A stretch of DNA of 64,000 nt from contig NZ_KQ236688.1 in assembly GCF_001183545.1 (NCBI RefSeq), positions 186,001 to 250,000 of the forward strand, written 5' to 3'. The DNA comes from Cellvibrio sp. pealriver (GTDB taxonomy: Bacteria > Pseudomonadota > Gammaproteobacteria > Pseudomonadales > Cellvibrionaceae). Shown piece by piece: positions 45,276-57,538 of this stretch. The notes beneath the pieces were generated by a model. The model saw only the letters and a list, made by a program, of their open reading frames with translations. It did no database searches and was not told the DNA's origin. The stretch's first letter is position 1. Each line of letters begins with the position of its first letter. Position numbers and translations under genes: made by a program.

Positions 45276-46751
45276 ATGAAGATCACTTATTATTTTTCGC
45301 TCATTTTTATAGTAAGCACGTTACTCGGTTGCGGTGGCGGTGGAGGGAGTTCTACAAAACCAACCAACAATAGCTCGGCTGTTGCTGCTGCATCGTCAAT
45401 ACTTGCAACGACTTCATCTGCTTTGTCATCTTCATCCTCATCAGTCATCAGTGCACCCAGTACCAGTTGGGCTGCATCAAGCAAACCGGCTGATTTTCCT
45501 GTGGGCGTAGCAGAAGCCTTGCCTGCGTTGAATATCACAACGGTTAATTCAGCACCGATTGTGTCAAAAGAAACCTATTTGAATGGCAACTTTTCACTGA
45601 CTGATATGGATGGCGCAAAAGTGGAAGGCACTTTGGAAATCCGTGGCCGTGGTAATTCCACGTGGGATTGGCCGAAAAAGCCCTATCGCCTCAAGCTAAC
45701 CAGCTCAGCTCAAATGTTGGGTATGCCCTCTAGCAGACACTGGGTGTTGCTCGCCAATTATGCTGACAAACCGCTGATGCGCAATGACATCGCTTTCATG
45801 TTTAGCCGCCATGCGGGTATGGAATACACCACCCGCAACCAATACGTTGAATTGACGTTGAATGGAAATTACCAAGGCGTGTACCAGTTGGTTGAACATA
45901 TCCGTGTGGCAAAAGACCGTGTGAATATTCCCGAATTAAAAGCGGCAGATACTGATGCTGAAAAAATTACCGGCGGTTATTTAATGGAAGTGGATTTCCG
46001 TATGCACAAAGATTATTGCAAAGGAGCAGCCTGGGACCCTGTTTGTGTAAATGGCGTGAACACCGCAAGAGAAACGACTTACTGTATTGATTCCAGCCAT
46101 GGTATGAATCCGTTTTGTGTGGATACACCGGAAACTTTATTGGAAGCTGATTGGGCTGCACAGCGTGAATATATCGGCCAATATATTATCGATACCGAAG
46201 CGGCGTTATTTGGCAATAATTTTACCGACGAGCAATTGGGTTATGCGGCGTACATCGATGTTGATTCCGCAATTAATTACTACTTGATCAATGAACTGTT
46301 CAAAAATCCCGATGGTGCGGTAGCCAGTTTCTATCTGTATAAAAAACGCAATGGAAAATTATTCTTTGGCCCTGTGTGGGACTTTGATTTGGCGATGGGG
46401 AATGCCGGTTACGATAATGTCGATAAAGTGGATGGTTGGCATATACGCCCATCTCCCTGGTTTAATCGTTTGTTCCAGGACCCGGCGTTTCAGGCAAAAG
46501 TCACCGCGCGTTGGAATACGCTGAAAGCAGAAGGAAAGTTGGATTACATTTTCCAATATGCCGAAGCGCGTGCGGCTTGGCTGGATAAAGTGCAAGCAAA
46601 AAATTACACCATCTGGTCAATTACTGATTTTGCCTCCTGGATCCTGCACGGCACTCACGGCGGTACAGGCAGTTACGAAGCAGAAAGCAAAGAATTGATT
46701 CGCTGGCAGCGTGAGCGTTATTTGTGGATTGATGCCCAGCTTAATCCATAA
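45276..46751 (+). CDS. CotH-family kinase-like lipoprotein
   Basis: Predicted lipoprotein with a CotH-type atypical kinase domain. The signal peptide ends in the lipobox LLGC (Cys about 19), followed by a Gly run and a Ser/Ala-rich linker (about 30-75). The CotH domain (about 80-490) has RGRGNSTWDWPKKPYRLKL, GVYQLVEHIRVAKDRVN, GGYLMEVDF and VWDFDLAMGN, corresponding to ATP- and metal-binding residues known for this family. The ATG at 45276 has AGGA nine bases upstream. CotH homologues phosphorylate spore coat proteins in Bacillus and occur in polysaccharide-degrading bacteria with unknown targets. Its place between cysM and rlmD suggests later insertion. Confidence 0.9.
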   Translation: MKITYYFSLIFIVSTLLGCGGGGGSSTKPTNNSSAVAAASSILATTSSALSSSSSSVISAPSTSWAASSKPADFPVGVAEALPALNITTVNSAPIVSKETYLNGNFSLTDMDGAKVEGTLEIRGRGNSTWDWPKKPYRLKLTSSAQMLGMPSSRHWVLLANYADKPLMRNDIAFMFSRHAGMEYTTRNQYVELTLNGNYQGVYQLVEHIRVAKDRVNIPELKAADTDAEKITGGYLMEVDFRMHKDYCKGAAWDPVCVNGVNTARETTYCIDSSHGMNPFCVDTPETLLEADWAAQREYIGQYIIDTEAALFGNNFTDEQLGYAAYIDVDSAINYYLINELFKNPDGAVASFYLYKKRNGKLFFGPVWDFDLAMGNAGYDNVDKVDGWHIRPSPWFNRLFQDPAFQAKVTARWNTLKAEGKLDYIFQYAEARAAWLDKVQAKNYTIWSITDFASWILHGTHGGTGSYEAESKELIRWQRERYLWIDAQLNP

Positions 46752-46837
46752 CGCCCAGCTCAATTTATAAATCCCAGGGCAGTGCATTGCTTCATGTGAA
46801 AATGCACTGCCAGTATTTGTTTCACTGGAAATAATCC

Positions 46838-48370
46838 ATGTCCAATCGCAATGGCAAAAGTGGCAATTCATCCACCGGCAAAACGTCCAAGGGAAGTGGT
46901 TCCAACGGTGGCGGTAGCCTGTTAGGTAAAAAACCGCGCCCTAAAAAAGACGGTGGCTCCAAAAAAGAAGGGAGTGTTTATATCCGCGATGATGCGCCGC
47001 GTATGAATGCGGCACGTGTTGCGGAAAAAGTGTTACCTCAAACTAACAAGCGATTGGGCGAGTTTACGATTGAGCGTTGGAGCCACGATGGCCGTGGGTT
47101 GACGCACATTGATGGCAAAACCCTGTTTGTCAGTGGTGCCTTACCAGGTGAGAAAATTACAGCGCGCTTAGTGGAGGAGCACTCGCGTTTTATTGAAGCG
47201 CGTGTGGATGAGATTCTGGAGCCGGTCGCTGAGCGCAGGGAGCCACCTTGTCCGCATTATGCTCGTTGCGGTGGTTGCCAGTTGCAACACATTGATCCAG
47301 CAACCCAGTTGGCGATGAAACAGCAAAGCCTGCTGCAACAATTGCAAAATTGGGGCGGCGTAATCCCCAAACGCGTATTGCCTGCTATCAGTAGTAACAG
47401 TGTTGCGTATCGCAGTCGTGCGCGGCTTGGGGTTTGGTATGAGGCCGATGGCAGTGTGAGCTTGGGCTTTCGTCAGCAGCAGAGTAATGCCATTACGCCG
47501 ATAGAAACCTGCCTGGTGTTGGCACCAGAGTTGAATGTGCTGTTGGCACCTGTGCGGCAATGGTTGGGTAATTTGCGTGCGAATAAAGCCGTGGCTCACG
47601 TTGAGCTCGTGCGCAGCAAAAATACCAGCGCCATTATTTTGCGACACACCAAAAAACTGGCCGAAGCCGATCTAGCCTCGCTTGCTGTTCTGGCCAGTGA
47701 ATACGCATGCCAGATCTGGCTGGAACCGAATGGCAATGTGGGATTAACGCAGCTGGATGGCACAGTCTGTGATCCTCGTTTGGTTTATGACGTGAATGCA
47801 CTTGAGCTGGTGTTTCATCCGCAGGATTTTACGCAGGTAAATCCTATCATTAACCAGCAGATGGTTGCCCAGGCGTTGGAGCTACTTGCGCTTACGCCCT
47901 CGCAGCGAGTGCTGGATTTGTTTTGCGGTATCGGCAATTTCACGCTGCCTATCGCACAACAGTGTGCGGAAGTGATTGGCATAGAGGCAGTGGAATCGAT
48001 GGTGGCGCGCGGGCGCGAAAATGCCGGGCGGCTTGATATTGCGAATGCTACGTTTGTTGCCGCCAATCTTGCCAATATGACCCATACTCAGTTGCAGCGT
48101 TTGGTGGGGAATGGGCAGGGGATCGATGCTATTTTGCTTGATCCGCCCCGCGATGGTGCAAAAGATATTATTGGTAGCATCCAACGATGGGTTTCCGGCA
48201 AGCAACTTTCCCCTCAGCGGATTGTCTACGTGAGTTGCAATCCCGCTACCTTGGCGCGCGATGCCGCATTACTGGTTGAAGCAGGATACTCCCTGGATGC
48301 GGTAGGTGTGTTGGATATGTTCCCGCATACCAGCCATGTCGAGTCTATGGCGTTGTTTTTGCTTAAGTAG
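46838..48370 (+). CDS. rlmD: 23S rRNA (uracil-1939-C5)-methyltransferase
   Basis: SAM-dependent enzyme that methylates U1939 of 23S rRNA. After an unusual basic Gly/Ser/Lys-rich N-terminal extension (about 1-65), there is a TRAM domain (about 70-130), a 4Fe-4S cluster site (CPHYARCGGCQLQH plus TCLVL), a SAM motif (VLDLFCGIGNFTLPIA) and the catalytic Cys in VYVSCNPATL. 510 residues against about 433 in E. coli; the extra length is the extension. Confidence 0.95.
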   Translation: MSNRNGKSGNSSTGKTSKGSGSNGGGSLLGKKPRPKKDGGSKKEGSVYIRDDAPRMNAARVAEKVLPQTNKRLGEFTIERWSHDGRGLTHIDGKTLFVSGALPGEKITARLVEEHSRFIEARVDEILEPVAERREPPCPHYARCGGCQLQHIDPATQLAMKQQSLLQQLQNWGGVIPKRVLPAISSNSVAYRSRARLGVWYEADGSVSLGFRQQQSNAITPIETCLVLAPELNVLLAPVRQWLGNLRANKAVAHVELVRSKNTSAIILRHTKKLAEADLASLAVLASEYACQIWLEPNGNVGLTQLDGTVCDPRLVYDVNALELVFHPQDFTQVNPIINQQMVAQALELLALTPSQRVLDLFCGIGNFTLPIAQQCAEVIGIEAVESMVARGRENAGRLDIANATFVAANLANMTHTQLQRLVGNGQGIDAILLDPPRDGAKDIIGSIQRWVSGKQLSPQRIVYVSCNPATLARDAALLVEAGYSLDAVGVLDMFPHTSHVESMALFLLK

Positions 48371-48457
48371 ATTCTTTTTTTTGAAGGTGTTTTTTGGGAA
48401 ACACCTTGTCAGGACATCGCTTTGTCAGGAAGACGATTTTTTTGAAGTGAATAACTT

Positions 48458-50698
48458 ATGGTTAAAGTCAGAGCAGATCATCCGATGGCGGCGGATGGAC
48501 AGGTTGATATAGATGCCTGGATTGATCGCCTCAATAAGACCTATACCCAATCGGATGCGAACCGTGCCGAGCTGCGCCGTGCAGCCGAGCTGAGCCTGTC
48601 GCTTGTCGATATCCATGCGGACGATGACCACAACTGGGGAGAAGATTTCTCCTGCTTCCGTATTGGCCTTGAAATGGCAGAGATTCTGGCTGACTTACAG
48701 TTGGATCACGAAGCGCTGGTCGCTGCAATTCTGTATCGCGCGGTACGCGAACATAAAATCACCCTTGCCGATGTCCAGTCGCGTTTTGGCGACACGGTCA
48801 GCAAGCTGGTCAAAGGTGTATTGCGCATGGCGGCGATCAGCTACCAGCGCAATGAAGAAGAGCGTGTGCTGGGTTCCCAAGCGACGGAGCAAGCAGAAAA
48901 AATCCGCAAAATGCTGGTGTCGATGGTTGATGATGTGCGGGTTGCATTAATCAAGCTGGCAGAGCGTACCTGTGCAATTCGCTCGGTGAAAAACGCCGAA
49001 CCCGATCGCCGTCGGCAAGTTGCACGGGAAGTGGCCGATATTTACGCACCCTTGGCGCATCGGTTAGGCATCGGCCACATTAAATGGGAGCTGGAAGATT
49101 TATCCTTCCGCTACTTGCAGCCCGATGACTACAAACGCATCGCCAAACTCTTGGATGAACGCCGGCTCGCGCGGCAAGAATACATCGATAATTTGCTCAA
49201 CCTGTTGCGCAGTGAGTTGGCAAAGGCGGGCATTGAAGGCTCGGTTGGTGGGCGCGCCAAGCACATATATAGCATCTGGCGGAAAATGCAGCGCAAGGGC
49301 ATTCCGTTCTCGCAAGTCTACGATATCCGCGCGGTGCGGATTTTGGTTCCCAGCGTACGCGATTGTTACGCTGTGCTCGGTATTGTCCACAGCTTGTGGC
49401 GCAACATCCCCCACGAATTTGATGACTATATCGCCTCGCCCAAAGAAAATGGTTATCGCTCATTGCATACCGCGGTCTGGGGGCCAGAAAACAAAGTACT
49501 GGAAATCCAGATCCGTACCCAGGAAATGCACGAAGAATCCGAACTGGGTGTTTGCGCCCACTGGCGTTACAAAGGGACAGATACCAAAGCGGCGCAAGAC
49601 GGATACGAGCAAAAAATTGCCTGGTTGCGTCAGGTGCTGGAATGGCATGAAGAACTCGGTGGTGATTCAGGCCACTTGCAGGAAGATTTGCGCTCAGTCA
49701 ATCAGGACCGCATTTACGTTTTTACCCCCGAAGGGCACGTGGTGGATTTGCCGCGTACGGCAACGCCGCTCGATTTTGCGTACAAAATCCATACCGATGT
49801 CGGGCATCGCTGCCGCGGTGCAAAAGTTAATAACCGCATAGTGCCGCTCAATTACCAATTGGCCAATGCGGATCAGGTGGAAGTGCTGACCGGAAAATTG
49901 GAGTCGCCCAGCCGCGATTGGCTTAACGCGGCTCTTGGTTATGTGAATACCCCGCGTGCACGCGCCAAAATCCAGCACTGGTTTAAACAGCAGGCGCGCG
50001 ATAAAAATATCGCCGAAGGTCAGGCGCTGCTTGATCGCGAATTCAAGCGCTTGGCATTGCTCGATCTCGACTTTGAAGAACTGGCGAAAAAGTTGCGGTT
50101 TAATTCGCTCGACGATCTTTATGCCGCCGTTGGCGCGAGCGATATAGGCGTTGGGCAAGTATTAAATGCGGCGCAAAAACAAGTGGACGATGCTGATCCA
50201 CAGCAGCCACTCATTCCATTTAAAACCAAATCGCCACGGCAGAAAAAAGACTCGGATTTTTATATCGAAGGTGTGGGTAATTTACTCACGCAAATCGCTA
50301 ACTGTTGTAATCCGGTTCCGGGCGATGCGATCACGGGTTACATCACTTTGGGCAAAGGTGTTTCCATCCATCGTCAGGATTGCTCCAATATTTTGCAGCT
50401 TCAAGCGGATGAACCCCAGCGTATTATCAAAGTGGAGTGGGGCGATACACCGCAAAGTTTCTACTCGGTAGATATAGTGATAGAAGCCTACGACCGCTAT
50501 GGTTTGCTCAAGGATATTACCGTGCTGCTTGATGCCGAGCGCATCAATGTTATTGCGATGCAAACGCTGTCGGACAAGCGCAAAAATACGGTGGATATGC
50601 AGGTGACAGTAGAAATTCGCAGCTTCGATGAATTGAGCCGGATACTCACCAAGCTTAACCAGCTGCCGAACATCGCTTCGGCACGACGTAAACATTAA
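48458..50698 (+). CDS. relA: GTP pyrophosphokinase RelA
   Basis: Ribosome-associated (p)ppGpp synthetase activated by uncharged tRNA. The N-terminal HD region is degenerate: where hydrolases have HDVIEDT this protein has YRAVREH, as expected for a synthetase-only RelA. The synthetase domain (about 240-360) contains RGIPFSQVYDIRAVRI and ENGYRSLHTAVWGP. TGS (VYVFTPEGHVVDLPRTATPL-like) and C-terminal ACT domains follow. 746 residues, with mazG directly downstream. Confidence 0.96.
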   Translation: MVKVRADHPMAADGQVDIDAWIDRLNKTYTQSDANRAELRRAAELSLSLVDIHADDDHNWGEDFSCFRIGLEMAEILADLQLDHEALVAAILYRAVREHKITLADVQSRFGDTVSKLVKGVLRMAAISYQRNEEERVLGSQATEQAEKIRKMLVSMVDDVRVALIKLAERTCAIRSVKNAEPDRRRQVAREVADIYAPLAHRLGIGHIKWELEDLSFRYLQPDDYKRIAKLLDERRLARQEYIDNLLNLLRSELAKAGIEGSVGGRAKHIYSIWRKMQRKGIPFSQVYDIRAVRILVPSVRDCYAVLGIVHSLWRNIPHEFDDYIASPKENGYRSLHTAVWGPENKVLEIQIRTQEMHEESELGVCAHWRYKGTDTKAAQDGYEQKIAWLRQVLEWHEELGGDSGHLQEDLRSVNQDRIYVFTPEGHVVDLPRTATPLDFAYKIHTDVGHRCRGAKVNNRIVPLNYQLANADQVEVLTGKLESPSRDWLNAALGYVNTPRARAKIQHWFKQQARDKNIAEGQALLDREFKRLALLDLDFEELAKKLRFNSLDDLYAAVGASDIGVGQVLNAAQKQVDDADPQQPLIPFKTKSPRQKKDSDFYIEGVGNLLTQIANCCNPVPGDAITGYITLGKGVSIHRQDCSNILQLQADEPQRIIKVEWGDTPQSFYSVDIVIEAYDRYGLLKDITVLLDAERINVIAMQTLSDKRKNTVDMQVTVEIRSFDELSRILTKLNQLPNIASARRKH

Positions 50699-50727
50699 TT
50701 TTTTTGCTCGGGGAAGAGGAAGGCGCA

Positions 50728-51522
50728 GTGGTTCAATACACAATCGATGATCTGCTTTATTTGATGGCACGTTTGCGCGATCCACAATCCGGCTGCCCTT
50801 GGGATATCAAGCAAGACTACGCCAGCATTGCGCCATCAACCCTGGAAGAGGCGTACGAAGTTGTTGATGCGATAGAAAAACAGGATTTTGTCCATCTCAA
50901 AGAAGAGCTGGGCGATTTACTTTTTCAAGTGATTTTCTATAGCCAACTAGGCAAAGAAGAAGAGCGTTTTGAATTTGCAGGCGTTGTTTCTGACTTGGTG
51001 GCTAAATTAATTCGCCGTCATCCCCATGTATTTCCCGATGGGACATTACATAGCCGAGTTGATAATCGCCACACCTTGCCAACGGATGTCAAAGCGCGCT
51101 GGGAGGCAATCAAACAACAAGAGCGTGCTGAAAAAGGTGCACAAGGTTTGTTGGCCGATGTGCCTTTGAATCTGCCATCACTCAGCCGCGCGGCGAAATT
51201 ACAAAAGCGTGCCGCCAGTGTAGGGTTTGACTGGGACGATGTGTACGGCCCTATCGCCAAAGTGCGTGAAGAATTGCTCGAAGTAGAAGCGGAATTGGAC
51301 TCAGGCGATACCAAGGCGCTGGAAGAGGAATTAGGTGATTTGTTATTTGCCGTGGTGAATATCGCCCGCTACCAAAAAATAGATCCTGAACAAGCGCTGC
51401 GTGTTGCTAATCAAAAATTTGAACAGCGTTTCCACTACATTGAAACCCACTCTGAACGGCCATTATCGGAAACATCGATTACCGAAATGAACCGTCTGTG
51501 GGAACAGGCAAAGCAGAGCTGA
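50728..51522 (+). CDS. mazG: nucleoside triphosphate pyrophosphohydrolase
   Basis: Hydrolyses NTPs and dNTPs to monophosphates; in E. coli it limits (p)ppGpp effects. Two MazG domains each carry the EExxE...D metal sites: EEAYEVVDAI with KEELGDLLFQV, and REELLEVEAEL with EEELGDLLFAV. The start is GTG at 50728 with GAGGA seven bases upstream; a TTG at 50704 is in frame but weaker. Pairing with relA is conserved. Confidence 0.94.
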   Translation: MVQYTIDDLLYLMARLRDPQSGCPWDIKQDYASIAPSTLEEAYEVVDAIEKQDFVHLKEELGDLLFQVIFYSQLGKEEERFEFAGVVSDLVAKLIRRHPHVFPDGTLHSRVDNRHTLPTDVKARWEAIKQQERAEKGAQGLLADVPLNLPSLSRAAKLQKRAASVGFDWDDVYGPIAKVREELLEVEAELDSGDTKALEEELGDLLFAVVNIARYQKIDPEQALRVANQKFEQRFHYIETHSERPLSETSITEMNRLWEQAKQS

Positions 51523-51731
51523 TTCTGGTTGCTTTGCATCACTATTGATCCGCACTTTTCATCAACTCGCCATGCAGACAATGGCACCAAAAACCTCCAG
51601 TAAGTAATAACAGTAGTGCAAGCTCATAGCTTTTTATTACAAGGGTGCCTATCCAAAAGCAGCTATGATTCATAGGAATAAACCGTCGAAATACCTGCTG
51701 CAACAATAAAAATAGTGATAGTGAGGTTCCC

Positions 51732-53018
51732 TTGGGTTGGCGTGAATCGGATCGGTCTGGACCAGATCAGCGTGAAGTAAAGCCGGGCTATGTGGATAAG
51801 CGATTGAGCACTATCAAAATCCACATTTCCGAGCTGAAGATAGGTATGTTTGTCTCCAAGCTCGACCGCGATTGGCAGGAAACCCCCTTCCTGATGCAAG
51901 GCTTCATGATTGAAAGTCTGGATGATATAGACACCGTTGCCGAGTTTTCCCAGCATGTCTGGATTGATGCTGTCCGCGAAGAGTGGATTCCACCGGAGCA
52001 ACGTGGTGTATCCGGCCCAGCCATTCCTAAAGTCAAAACCTACATCAATAAAATCGAGGCCCAAAAAGAGCATCAAGCTGCTCTGGGTGTGTTCCGCGAA
52101 GCTAAAAAGCTCACCAAAACATTATTGGACGACGTGCGTCTTGGCGGTGTTGTGAATACCGAGCAAGCCAAGGCGACAGTAAAAGATTGCGTCAATAGTA
52201 TTTTGCGCAATGCCGATGCGTTGATATGGATGTCCAAAATGCGTAACGAGGATGAATACACGGCTGAGCATTGCCTGAATGTATGCATACTCGCAATTGC
52301 ATTCGGCCGTCACTTGGGGATGAGCGAAGCAGAGCTGGAAAAGTTGGGGTTATGTGGCTTGTTGCACGATGTAGGCAAGATGCGTGTGTCACCCCAAATA
52401 TTGAATAAACGTGAAGCATTGAGCGAAAAAGAATTCAATATTATCAAGGCTCATACTGTTCACGGCCGCAACTTATTAATGTCGTCACCTGGTGTTCCCA
52501 ACTCAACGGTTGATGTTGCTTACAGTCATCACGAGCGAGTAGATGGAACTGGATATCCCCGTAAATTAAAAGCAGCAGGTATTTCCGATTTTGCGCGCAT
52601 TATCGGTATTGTCGATGCCTATGATGCAATGACAGGGGATCGTTGTTATTCCCGCGCGATTCCCAGTACCGATGCGCTCAAGCGTATTTTTCATGATCGT
52701 GGAACGCATTTTGATGAGCGGCTTGCGCTGGAATTTATCAAGTGTGTTGGCTTGTATCCGCCCGGTAGCCTTGTTGAATTGGTGAATGGGTTGGTCGGGA
52801 TAGTATTGGAGTCCAACCACAAGTATCGCCACTTGCCCAAAATTATTGTTGTGAAAGATTTGAATAAACCTCTCGATAAAGAGCGCATTATTAGTCTTAA
52901 TGAAGTAGAACAAAAAAGTTTGGATAAATCCTATTTGATCAAGCGAGCACTGTGCGATGGTAGTTATGGAATTCGTATCAGGGAATACCGCGAGAAGGGG
53001 CTGACATTTACCTATTAG
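51732..53018 (+). CDS. HD-GYP cyclic-di-GMP phosphodiesterase
   Basis: Predicted to hydrolyse c-di-GMP. An N-terminal DUF3391 domain (about 25-150) precedes an HD-GYP domain with all core motifs: LLHDVGKMRVSP, AHTVHGRNLL, SHHERVDGTGYPRKL and DAYDAMTGDRCY. The start is uncertain; TTG at 51732 with a GTGAGG ribosome-binding site is taken, but an internal start near KRLSTIKIHI is possible. No sensor domain is fused, so input is unknown. Isolated between mazG and a strong terminator. Confidence 0.9.
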   Translation: MGWRESDRSGPDQREVKPGYVDKRLSTIKIHISELKIGMFVSKLDRDWQETPFLMQGFMIESLDDIDTVAEFSQHVWIDAVREEWIPPEQRGVSGPAIPKVKTYINKIEAQKEHQAALGVFREAKKLTKTLLDDVRLGGVVNTEQAKATVKDCVNSILRNADALIWMSKMRNEDEYTAEHCLNVCILAIAFGRHLGMSEAELEKLGLCGLLHDVGKMRVSPQILNKREALSEKEFNIIKAHTVHGRNLLMSSPGVPNSTVDVAYSHHERVDGTGYPRKLKAAGISDFARIIGIVDAYDAMTGDRCYSRAIPSTDALKRIFHDRGTHFDERLALEFIKCVGLYPPGSLVELVNGLVGIVLESNHKYRHLPKIIVVKDLNKPLDKERIISLNEVEQKSLDKSYLIKRALCDGSYGIRIREYREKGLTFTY

Positions 53019-53042
53019 TATGTGAAGCGGATATTGTGCTTG

Positions 53043-53079
53043 AAAAAATTAAGGTGCCCCGCGGCACCTTAATTTTTTT
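53043..53079. terminator. bidirectional terminator between HD-GYP and rluE genes
   Basis: Perfect stem of 12 or more bp, AATTAAGGTGCC / GGCACCTTAATT, with a CCGC loop and T-runs on both strands. The genes converge on it. Confidence 0.93.
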
Positions 53080-53090
53080 GATGTGCTAAA

Positions 53091-53858
53091 TCATTCAGGG
53101 TTGATGATCCGTTTGGGTTTCGATTTTTGGATCACAAGCGTTTTATGCGTATTCGCTGCGGGTGTTGATGATTTTGTTGCCCCAGATGAAGCGGGTTTAT
53201 TTCCGCCCGTTTTATTATTCGGTTTAGTGTTTGTTTTATGACGACCCGGTGCGCGAGCATCCGGTTTTTTTGCATCACTGCGCGGACGAGCAGGCTTCGC
53301 TCCTGCCACTTTGGGTGCTTGTACCGTTTCAGTTTTGTATTTGCCAGGCTCGATACCTTCCAACGTCCAATTACCGATTTTTACCCGCACCAAACGCAGT
53401 GTTGGGTGGCCGACAGCAGCGGTCATCCTGCGTACTTGACGGTTGCGCCCTTCGCTAATGACGATCTCCAACCATTGCGTTGGAATATTCACGCGATCGC
53501 GAATAGGCGGGTTTCGCTCCCAAATTTTGGGTGAAGGAATCAAGCGCACTTCTGCTGGTTGCGTCATGCCATCATTCAGCTCAACGCCCTGGCGCAACTT
53601 GGTCAGAGCATAACTGTTGGGTGCGCCCTCAACCTGTACCCAATAGGTTTTTGGTTGTTTGTGCGCAGGGTGGCTGATGAAATGTTGCAAATCGCCGTCA
53701 TCGGTCAGCAGTAACAACCCTTCAGAGTCGTGATCCAATCTGCCTGCCGGATAGACTTTTGGAATTTTGATGTAGTCTTTGAGCGTAGGGCGGCCCTCGC
53801 CATCGGTAAATTGCGAAAGCACACCAAAAGGTTTGTTAAACAGAATGAGAGAAGCCAT
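53091..53858 (-). CDS. rluE: 23S rRNA pseudouridine synthase E
   Basis: Isomerises a specific uridine in 23S rRNA; RluE acts at U2457 in E. coli. The RsuA/RluE core (about 1-180) has the catalytic Asp in [16 protein letters not shown] and the C-terminal [20 protein letters not shown]. The last 75 residues form a Lys/Pro/Ala/Thr-rich basic tail absent from E. coli RluE. Length 255 against about 217. Confidence 0.92.
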   Translation of the reverse strand: MASLILFNKPFGVLSQFTDGEGRPTLKDYIKIPKVYPAGRLDHDSEGLLLLTDDGDLQHFISHPAHKQPKTYWVQVEGAPNSYALTKLRQGVELNDGMTQPAEVRLIPSPKIWERNPPIRDRVNIPTQWLEIVISEGRNRQVRRMTAAVGHPTLRLVRVKIGNWTLEGIEPGKYKTETVQAPKVAGAKPARPRSDAKKPDARAPGRHKTNTKPNNKTGGNKPASSGATKSSTPAANTHKTLVIQKSKPKRIINPE

Positions 53859-54086
53859 AAACCCTTATACAACGTAATGGTTATCGAGGAAAAACTGGAT
53901 TTTAGCCGAGATTGGCTCTGCCGCCAAAGCAACATAATTCATGCATAAACCCGGCTGGGGGTGTAGAATCGCCAGCGCTCTGGCAAGGGGTCGATCCCTG
54001 TGGCGGGGCTCTTTTTCTAAATTTTCATATTGTTAATGGTAGAGCTCACAAGGCCGAGCCGCATGAATTGATGGAGCCATCTTTAA

Positions 54087-56312
<2,226 letters not shown>

Positions 56313-56346
56313 TGAGTTGCTGGTTAAACCAGCACAGATAACACGG

Positions 56347-56379
56347 AAAGCCTCTGGTGGAAACACGAGAGGCTTTTTT
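56347..56379 (+). terminator. rho-independent terminator after icd
   Basis: Stem AAAGCCTCT / AGAGGCTTT with a 12-nt loop and a T-run. A smaller hairpin GCTGGTT / AACCAGC lies just before it. Confidence 0.9.
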
Positions 56380-56493
56380 ATTGGGTATTTATCAATCGGA
56401 AGTCTACGCAATCAACAAATTCATTTATAAATCGTTGATGCACCCTTAAGGCAAGAGATTATCTGTATCTAATTGATAAATAGAAGAATTGAC

Positions 56494-56712
56494 TCAATGG
56501 CTCATATTGGCAGGTGCAGAGATATTGACTGCATGCAAACCTTTATCCCCTTTTGTTATATCAAACGTGACCTGCTGGCCAGCTTTGAGAGTTTTATAAC
56601 CCTCCATTGATATCGCGGAATAATGTGCAAACAAGTCTTCCCCGCCTTCATCCGCCAGAATGAAGCCATAACCTTTTGCATTGTTAAACCATTTTACGGT
56701 GCCTGTTGACAT
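56494..56712 (-). CDS. cspD: cold-shock domain protein, CspD-like
   Basis: Small nucleic-acid-binding protein with both RNP motifs: KGYGFIL and DLFAHYS. The 72-residue protein starts MSTGTVKWFNNAKG at 56712; upstream in-frame codons do not fit the family. Position next to clpS-clpA is the same as that of CspD in E. coli and Pseudomonas. Divergent from clpS by 329 bp. Confidence 0.93.
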   Translation of the reverse strand: MSTGTVKWFNNAKGYGFILADEGGEDLFAHYSAISMEGYKTLKAGQQVTFDITKGDKGLHAVNISAPANMSH

Positions 56713-57041
56713 ACATTGGAGTCCTTCTGCCCAGGTGATGCCCTTGAAAAACATCACTGTCGTTATTATTTTCCCAAGAACAGCTATTGCTCGGGGTTGG
56801 ACGAATTGCTGGTTTTTGTAACCTTGCTGAATTTTTCAGAATTGTTATTAGAGCCTCTGTGCTTTTATTCGGACGCTTGTTAGGCAAGGTGCCGCATTTG
56901 TGTGCACGGAGTGTTCTTTTTTTATCCAACAATTGATCTAAAGTCAAGCGGTAAACCGTATCCGGCGCTATTAGGGGTTGATATACCTATGAGTTACAAT
57001 GCGCACCATTAACCAATCTTTTTATTTTGTATTGAATCTCT
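56713..57041. other. cspD / clpS divergent intergenic region
   Basis: 329 bp with no credible gene. The minus-strand part can give cspD a long leader, as is common for cold-shock genes. On the plus strand TACAAT (56994-56999) is a possible -10 box for clpS, with no good -35 box. No tRNA or repeat was seen. Confidence 0.5.
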
Positions 57042-57413
57042 ATGGGCAATCTCCAAAACCTTCTACTAACCTTAAGTAAAGATGATGACAATTCTGCCGA
57101 TGAGTCTGATGGTGGTTTGGCAGTTCTGACATCCAAGCCAAAGCTCAAACGGCCTCCTATGTACAAGGTGATGTTGCTGAACGACGATTACACACCTATG
57201 GATTTTGTGGTGGAAATACTGGAGATGTTTTTCTCCATGTCGCGCGAGAAAGCAACTCATGTGATGTTAACAGTACATGTTCACGGCAAAGCGGTATGCG
57301 GCATCTATACTCGTGATATTGCTGAAACTAAAGCGGCACAAGTGAATCAATATTCAAGGGAAAACCAACATCCGTTGTTGTGTGAAATTGAAGCAGTTGA
57401 TGATGGTGAGTAA
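57042..57413 (+). CDS. clpS: ATP-dependent Clp protease adaptor ClpS
   Basis: Adaptor that binds N-degrons (Leu, Phe, Tyr, Trp) and delivers them to ClpAP. The core motif [23 protein letters not shown] contains the Asn/Asp that contact the substrate N-terminus, and [18 protein letters not shown] contains the conserved His. 123 residues, with a disordered N-terminal 35. It precedes clpA by 125 bp. Confidence 0.96.
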   Translation: MGNLQNLLLTLSKDDDNSADESDGGLAVLTSKPKLKRPPMYKVMLLNDDYTPMDFVVEILEMFFSMSREKATHVMLTVHVHGKAVCGIYTRDIAETKAAQVNQYSRENQHPLLCEIEAVDDGE

Positions 57414-57538
57414 AAAGACTTGTCTGAATGTTCAGATCATGTTCAGCAAGCAACAGCTTAGATTGGTCTACAGATCGTTGTAAGGTTTATAAGCTGTGAG
57501 AAGATTCTAAATTTGTTGGTTAGATGAGGGTAAGCGCG

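Noticed and set aside
53965..54015. tRNA-like T-arm (GGGGTCGATCCC) before icd
   Set aside because: No acceptor, D or anticodon arms can be built around it; the stem is short and imperfect.
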